A stretch of 64,000 nt of DNA from Salinibacterium sp. NG253 (GTDB taxonomy: Bacteria > Actinomycetota > Actinomycetes > Actinomycetales > Microbacteriaceae), in NCBI RefSeq assembly GCF_015864945.1, contig NZ_JADYWF010000001.1, positions 806,378-870,377 of the forward strand, given 5' to 3'. How positions within the stretch are numbered: the first letter of the stretch is position 1; each line of letters opens with the position of its first letter. A program made the translations under genes and the position numbers. Positions 59,463 to 64,000 of the stretch are shown piece by piece. Under the pieces are notes generated by a model. It saw only the letters and a program-made list of their open reading frames with translations. It was not told the DNA's origin and ran no database searches.

Positions 59463-60272
59463 TCAGGGTTGAGGAACGGTGATGCCCGACTCTTTGGCTC
59501 CGAGCCGAGCCCGCACTTCGTGGGCGGCATCGACCAGCGCACGCACGACATCCGTTGGCCACTGCGAGCTTGTGCGCGACGCCGGCATCGTGACTGAAAT
59601 TGCCGAATTGACCCCACCGGTAGCGCTCGTCAACGGCACCGCAACACTGCGCGAACCGGCGAGATACTCTTCATCGTCGATGGCATAGCCGCGCTTCTTT
59701 GCCACAGCGATTCGCTCCCGCAAAGCCGGCAGCTCGATCACGGTCTTGTTGATCAGGCGAGGCTCCGGGAGCGCTGCGAGACGCTTGCCCGCTTCGGCCG
59801 GGTCGAGGTTGCTCAGTAGCGCGGTTCCTGGCGCCGTGGCGTGGGCGGCCAACCGGATTCCCACCGACGAACCGAACAGCGCGCCATCACTGGAATGCTG
59901 GCTGATCGCGAAGTACGCGCTATCGACACCGTCTAAGCGAGCCAGCTGAACGGTCTCCCCCAGAGCAGTCGCGAGCCGATCGAGCACGGGCTTGGCGGCA
60001 TTCGCGATGTGATTGTGACCGGTATACATCTGGCCGACCTGCCATGCCCGCAAACCAAGCGAATACTGCCGGGTTGACGGGTCATGTTCGAGCCACCCCG
60101 ACTTCTGCAAAGTGTTCAACAGACCGTGAGCACTTGAGCGCGGCAAGCCGAGCGAGGTGAGGATCTCGGTGAAGCTGACGAATCCCTTTGCCGCGACGAG
60201 GTCGACTATCGCCAGTGCTCGGTCGGCGGACTTCACCGAATGAGCTGTGGATACCGTGGGCTGGAGTTGCAT
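59463..60272 (-). CDS. IclR-family transcriptional regulator
   Basis: A 269-residue protein. N-terminal winged HTH (RALAIVDLVAAKGFVSFTEI, LTSLGLPRSSAHGLLNTLQK) and C-terminal effector domain (GETVQLARLDGVDSAYFAIS, RLAAHATAPGTALL, IDDEEYLAGSRSVAVPL). Divergent from tctC with a 160-bp gap, so it likely controls uptake by TctCBA. Confidence 0.93.
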   Translation of the reverse strand: MQLQPTVSTAHSVKSADRALAIVDLVAAKGFVSFTEILTSLGLPRSSAHGLLNTLQKSGWLEHDPSTRQYSLGLRAWQVGQMYTGHNHIANAAKPVLDRLATALGETVQLARLDGVDSAYFAISQHSSDGALFGSSVGIRLAAHATAPGTALLSNLDPAEAGKRLAALPEPRLINKTVIELPALRERIAVAKKRGYAIDDEEYLAGSRSVAVPLTSATGGVNSAISVTMPASRTSSQWPTDVVRALVDAAHEVRARLGAKESGITVPQP

Positions 60273-60432
60273 GTTCCGGAGTTTACAGATGTGAACTCGT
60301 TGCTGCGCATTGTTGCGCCACCGTGTCGAACGACCTCGAAAGAGGAATTAAAGACAGCGACCGATGTTCTGTGGTATCTTCGGCGTTCACAAGCATGAAC
60401 GTGAATTAACAACAATGATTGGTTGGATATCA

Positions 60433-61506
60433 ATGTCGATGTCAAAAATCGCCTCTAGCGGGCTCTTGCACAAGCCTTCGCGTCGCGTCAGGGTTTCGGG
60501 ACTCGCCATAGCCGTCTCCGCGGGACTTCTCGTCAGTGGCTGTGCGCAGTCCGGCGAAACTTCTACTGATTCTGCTGCGGGCAGTTCGGGTGATGCGTGT
60601 GACATTTCGTCGACGTACCCGAGTGGTGCGATCGAATTCATCGTGCCGTGGGCTGCCGGCGGAGGCACCGACAGTGTCTCTCGCTTCGTCGGAATTCAGT
60701 TGTCTGACCGTTTGGGAGTCCCCGTCAACGTCGTCAACCGTGACGGCGGTGGTGGCGTTATCGGTCACACGGCCATCGCTAACGGCAACGCCGACGGCTC
60801 CGTGATCGGTATGACCACGGTGGAAATCACCATGATGCACTGGCAGGGTCTTACTGACCTCAGCTATGAAGACATCACCCCGATCGCTCAGGTCAACTCT
60901 GACCCCTCGGGCATCACGGTTGCCGCTGACGCCCCGTGGGACACGATCGAAGACCTTCTGGATGATGCCCGCGCTAACCCCGGCGACATCGTCGGTTCTG
61001 GCACAGCAATTGGTGGAATTTGGGACCTGGCTCGCGCCGGAATGTTGCTCGAGGCCGGCATGGATGTCAACGACATCCGTTGGGTACCGAGCGCTGGTTC
61101 CGCCCCCGCCCTTCAAGAGCTCGCTGCTGGCGGTATTGATGTCACGTTCGCCAGCCTCGCTGAGAACGCCACGATGATCGGTGCCGGCGAAGCTCGCCCG
61201 CTCGCCATCATGGGCGAAGAGCGCGACCCGAACTACCCCGACGTTCCGACCCTCAAGGAGGTCGGAATCGACTTCTCGATGGGTTCCTGGCGCGGCGTTT
61301 CTGGCCCCGCTGGAATGGACGAAGACATCGTTGCTGAACTCGAATGCCAGGTTGCTGACATCGTGGCGAGCGACGAGTACGTCGAATTCATGACGACGGC
61401 CGGATTCGGCGTTGACGGCAAGGACACAGCCGCGTTTACTGAGTTCATCGTCAACGAAGACAAGGCAAAGGGAACCATCATGGAAGCAGCAGGACTGACC
61501 GGATGA
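60433..61506 (+). CDS. tctC: TctC: tripartite tricarboxylate transporter binding lipoprotein
   Basis: A 357-residue protein; ATG 60433 (MSMSKIASSG) is preferred for the GGAT upstream, though ATG 60415 is in frame. Lipoprotein signal LAIAVSAGLLVSGC. Bug/TctC family: IEFIVPWAAGGGTDSVSRFV, VNRDGGGGVIGHTAIANGN, VAADAPWDTIEDLLDDARAN, RPLAIMGEERDPNYPDVPTL. It binds a carboxylate outside the membrane and hands it to TctBA. The stop overlaps tctB as ATGA. Confidence 0.94.
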   Translation: MSMSKIASSGLLHKPSRRVRVSGLAIAVSAGLLVSGCAQSGETSTDSAAGSSGDACDISSTYPSGAIEFIVPWAAGGGTDSVSRFVGIQLSDRLGVPVNVVNRDGGGGVIGHTAIANGNADGSVIGMTTVEITMMHWQGLTDLSYEDITPIAQVNSDPSGITVAADAPWDTIEDLLDDARANPGDIVGSGTAIGGIWDLARAGMLLEAGMDVNDIRWVPSAGSAPALQELAAGGIDVTFASLAENATMIGAGEARPLAIMGEERDPNYPDVPTLKEVGIDFSMGSWRGVSGPAGMDEDIVAELECQVADIVASDEYVEFMTTAGFGVDGKDTAAFTEFIVNEDKAKGTIMEAAGLTG

Positions 61507-62012
61507 CTTTCGACACCGCTCCGGAGGTAGAGGAGTCGGTGGGCAAGCCCGAAAACAGCTACGACCTCGCCAGTGGCGTGGTCGTAGTTGTTTTCGGCTC
61601 GGCCATCCTTCTCGCCGTTCGCGATTACCCCACACTGCCGAGCGGAGAGCTCGGCCCCTCGCTCTTCCCCGGCATCATCGGCGGGCTCATGATCCTCATG
61701 GGACTGCTGCTTCTGGGGCGATGGTTCAAAGCCCGCAAGACGGTTCGACCGGCGAAAGAAAAGGGCGAAGCTGTCGTCTGGAGCAGGTGGATCAATGCCG
61801 GGCTCATCATCGGTGCGGTCATCTTCTATCTTCTCGCCGTCGACTTTCTCGGTTTTCTCACGACCGTCAGCGTGATGACGGTCGGACTGATCTTCCGACT
61901 CGGCACGAAGTGGTGGGTCGCCATTACGGCCGGCGTGCTCACCACGCTCGTGGTCTGGCTGATCTTCAATAAGGTGCTCCTCGTGCCGCTTCCACTCGGA
62001 TTCTGGGGTTAG
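61503..62012 (+). CDS. tctB: TctB: small membrane subunit of the tripartite tricarboxylate transporter
   Basis: A 169-residue protein with four TM helices (YDLASGVVVVVFGSAILLAV, LFPGIIGGLMILMGLLLLG, LIIGAVIFYLLAVDFLGFL, WWVAITAGVLTTLVVWLIF). The PSGELGPSLFPGIIG motif is characteristic. ATG overlaps the tctC stop; tctA starts 3 bp after its own stop. Confidence 0.93.
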   Translation: MTFDTAPEVEESVGKPENSYDLASGVVVVVFGSAILLAVRDYPTLPSGELGPSLFPGIIGGLMILMGLLLLGRWFKARKTVRPAKEKGEAVVWSRWINAGLIIGAVIFYLLAVDFLGFLTTVSVMTVGLIFRLGTKWWVAITAGVLTTLVVWLIFNKVLLVPLPLGFWG

Positions 62013-62015
62013 AAC

Positions 62016-63524
62016 ATGATCGACAATCTCTCCCAAGCGCTCAGCATGGTGGCGAGTTGGGAACTGCTCCTCGTCGTGCTCGCAGCGGGTGTGTACGGAA
62101 TCTTCATCGGTTCCATTCCCGGCCTCACCGCAACCTTGGCTGCGGCGCTGCTCGTTCCCTTCGCGTTCTTCCTTGACCCGCTTCCCGCCATTGCGTCGAT
62201 CATCACGATGTCGGTGATGGCCATCTTCGCGGGTGACATCCCGTCGGCTTTGGTGCGGATGCCGGGCACACCGGCCAGCGCCGCCTACGTCGAAGATTCC
62301 TACCGCTTGACCCAGAACGGCCGGGGCGCTCTCGCGCTCGGAGTCGGCCTGCTGGCGTCGGCGACCGGCGGAATCTTCGGTGGGTTGGTGCTGATTTTCG
62401 CTGCACCACAGCTTGCCAAGGTGGCGCTGCTCTTCACGTCATACGAGTACTTCTGGGTTGCGATTCTGGGCCTGACGGCCGCGGTTATTATTTCTCGCGG
62501 TTCTCAAGTCAAGGGCACCATTGCGCTGCTCATCGGGCTCTTCGTGTCGACCATTGGTCTGGACATCTCGGTGGGCTTCCCCCGCTTCACGTTCGGCAGT
62601 AGCGACTTGCTGGGTGGCATCAACTTCATCCCGGCAATGATCGGTCTGTTCGGCTTGTCGCAGGTGCTGCGCAACGTCATCAGCCCTCCCCCAGCAGCGC
62701 TACCGATTCGGATCGAGTCGAAGGGCTTGCTGCGCAATGCCGCAAGCACTCTGTGGAACTACAAGAAGACAGCAGTCGGTGGCAATGTCATCGGCAGCGC
62801 GATCGGAACCTTGCCGGGCGCCGGCGGAGATATCGCAGCGTGGGTGGCCTACGCGGTCACCAAGAACGGCTCGAAAGAAGGCAAGAATTTCGGTAGCGGC
62901 AAGGGGCACATCCAACCGATTGTTGGTGCGAGTTCTGCCAACAATGCCGGAGTCGGCTCTGCCTATATTCCGACGCTCGTATTCGGCATCCCCGGAGACA
63001 CGATCACCGCGATTCTGCTCGGTGTGCTGCTCGTCAAGGGCGTACAGCCGGGGCCGTCGCTGTTCGATAGTCAAGCGCCATTGTTGTACTCGATTTTCAT
63101 CGTATTCATTGCGGCGAATATCTTGATGATCCCGCTCGGCTACCTCGCCATCCGTGGCAGCGGAATGCTACTGCGGGTGCCTAACTCGGTGCTCATGCCC
63201 ATCATCGTGGCGTTCTGTGTTGTGGGTTCGTTCTCGATCAACAATGGCCTGCTCGAGGTCGGCATCATGCTGATCTTCGGCATCCTCGGCTACCTGCTGG
63301 AACAGGCGAAGTTCCCGCTCGCCCCGGTGGTGCTCGGGTTGGTTCTTGGGCCGATTGTGGAAAAGAACTTCATGCAGAGTGTGATCAAGACAGAGTGGGA
63401 CCTTACGCAGTTCTTGACCCGCCCGATGAGCGCCGCGCTGATGATTCTCACGATCATTGTGTTGCTCTACCCCGTGCTGCAGAAGCTCATCGGAAAGCTG
63501 CTGCGATACCGCAAGCCCCTCTAG
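62016..63524 (+). CDS. tctA: TctA: large membrane subunit of the tripartite tricarboxylate transporter
   Basis: A 502-residue protein with about eleven to twelve TM helices. Family motifs: FIGSIPGLTATLAAALLVPF, GDIPSALVRMPGTPASAA, GTLPGAGGDIAAWVAYAVTK and ASSANNAGVGSAYIPTLVFG, followed by GIPGDTITAILLG. It forms the cation-coupled translocation pore of TctCBA. Confidence 0.95.
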   Translation: MIDNLSQALSMVASWELLLVVLAAGVYGIFIGSIPGLTATLAAALLVPFAFFLDPLPAIASIITMSVMAIFAGDIPSALVRMPGTPASAAYVEDSYRLTQNGRGALALGVGLLASATGGIFGGLVLIFAAPQLAKVALLFTSYEYFWVAILGLTAAVIISRGSQVKGTIALLIGLFVSTIGLDISVGFPRFTFGSSDLLGGINFIPAMIGLFGLSQVLRNVISPPPAALPIRIESKGLLRNAASTLWNYKKTAVGGNVIGSAIGTLPGAGGDIAAWVAYAVTKNGSKEGKNFGSGKGHIQPIVGASSANNAGVGSAYIPTLVFGIPGDTITAILLGVLLVKGVQPGPSLFDSQAPLLYSIFIVFIAANILMIPLGYLAIRGSGMLLRVPNSVLMPIIVAFCVVGSFSINNGLLEVGIMLIFGILGYLLEQAKFPLAPVVLGLVLGPIVEKNFMQSVIKTEWDLTQFLTRPMSAALMILTIIVLLYPVLQKLIGKLLRYRKPL

Positions 63525-63565
63525 ACCCGAGTAGTCCGCGACGCTAGACCCGAACAGTCGCCGAC
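63521..63565. repeat. Imperfect 23-bp tandem duplication after tctA
   Basis: CTAGACCCGAGTAGTCCGCG (63521) is followed by CTAGACCCGAACAGTCGCCG (63544); the copies are 23 bp apart. The first copy contains the tctA stop codon. Confidence 0.75.
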
Positions 63566-63583
63566 ACACTCGCGAGCGAAAAG

Positions 63584-63625
63584 AAGCCGCCCACCCTCCA
63601 GCTGGTTACTGGGAGTGGGCGGCTT
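63584..63625. terminator. Bidirectional terminator between tctA and the MFS gene
   Basis: An 11-bp inverted repeat AAGCCGCCCAC / GTGGGCGGCTT with T-rich sequence on the right (TTTTCG) and A-rich on the left (GAAAAG), between convergent genes. Confidence 0.9.
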
Positions 63626-63667
63626 TTCGTTACCCGGAGGAGGTCGTGAGCGAAATGGATGCCGCCG

Positions 63668-64000
63668 CTAGCGGTCGCCCGCCGCGATGACTTCGGCTTC
63701 TTCGGTGATGCTGATTTCTGCGCCATCCGCTTTCCGTAGGCGTTTGCGACCCAAGATCACGATGAGGGTGGCGACGAGCACCGAGCCCGCTGCGGCGTAG
63801 AACGGGGTCGCCGGTGAGATGGCGGCGGCAAGAATGGTGGCGGCGGGTGGGGCGATGGCTCCCCCCAAGAAGCGCACGCCCGAGTAGGCGGATGACGCGA
63901 CCGAGCGTGGCAGGTCGGTGGCTTCCATGACGCATTCGGTGAGCACGGTGTTGAGCACGCCGAGGAGCATTCCGCCGACGACGACACACACGATGAGGCC
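63668..64000 (-). CDS. C-terminal part of an MFS transporter (5' end outside window)
   Basis: An open frame enters from the right edge and encodes about 110 residues to the stop at 63668. Three to four TM helices typical of the last MFS segments (GGMLLGVLNTVLTECVMEAT, SAYSGVRFLGGAIAPPAATI, FYAAAGSVLVATLIVILGRK) and an acidic tail (ISITEEAEVIAAGDR). The pattern LPRSVASSAYSGVRFLGGAI is usual in drug-efflux type MFS proteins. Substrate unknown. Confidence 0.85.
   Translation of the reverse strand, partial: GLIVCVVVGGMLLGVLNTVLTECVMEATDLPRSVASSAYSGVRFLGGAIAPPAATILAAAISPATPFYAAAGSVLVATLIVILGRKRLRKADGAEISITEEAEVIAAGDR

Noticed and set aside
1-64000. CRISPR arrays, insertion sequences or prophage genes.
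   Set aside because: No regularly spaced repeats, transposase motifs or phage structural genes were seen in any part of the window.

Overview
The window is about 60% GC chromosomal DNA from a high-GC Gram-positive bacterium. The gene content points to an actinobacterium of the Microbacteriaceae type: WXG100/EssC secretion genes beside MoxR, DUF58 and transglutaminase-like genes, a CmtR-type metal sensor, a DUF5671 membrane protein, a septum-formation lipoprotein, and many GTG/TTG starts with 4-bp gene overlaps. The genus assignment is inference only.

Region 1 (1-30.3 kb, all minus strand) is one large type VII secretion (T7SS) locus, read from right to left. It begins with a phospho-signalling block: PP2C phosphatase, FHA protein, Ser/Thr kinase and an FHA-HTH protein. 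Next come a 1865-residue Ig-like/FN3 surface protein, MoxR ATPase, DUF58 protein, a membrane transglutaminase-like protein that has lost its catalytic residues, and the EssC-type motor ATPase. After the motor there are two toxin cassettes of the same design, each a small helical partner, a TGATG overlap and a long effector carrying a T7SS-signal-like N-terminus. Cassette A (10.6-9.0 kb) encodes an effector with a hydrophobic C-terminal half. Cassette B (1.7 kb to the left edge) encodes an effector with a GWSQGG serine-hydrolase motif, cut by the window edge. Between the cassettes lies a tandem array of five six-TM membrane paralogues plus a decayed sixth copy. Each has two extracytoplasmic Cx5C loops. 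The genes are joined by tiny overlapping ORFs. I do not recognise this family; the leading idea is an immunity array for T7SS toxins. Two soluble hypothetical proteins and an EsxA-like WXG100 protein complete the locus. No EccB, EccD, EccE or mycosin gene is visible here.

Region 2 (30.4-45.9 kb) holds core and accessory metabolism. It contains a leucine/valine-type dehydrogenase; a TerC exporter behind a probable manganese riboswitch; a cmtR-cadA-DsbA-like metal-resistance operon; a DszC/SfnB-like flavin monooxygenase with related XRE/MmyB regulators, one lacking its DNA-binding head; a haloperoxidase-type hydrolase; tRNA-Glu(CTC); a lipoprotein; a lipid kinase; an MBL-fold hydrolase; and a TetR-MFS drug-efflux pair.

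Region 3 (45.9-64 kb) has a branched-chain amino-acid ABC transporter with a LivM-LivG fusion and an intra-operon hairpin, a CPA1 Na+/H+ antiporter and a DUF5671 membrane protein. It ends with a catabolic cluster (SDR, aldehyde dehydrogenase, RraA-like protein, TctCBA uptake system) controlled by GntR and IclR regulators. Two identical 15-bp sites in front of the SDR and the RraA-like gene suggest a shared operator. A partial MFS gene runs off the right edge.
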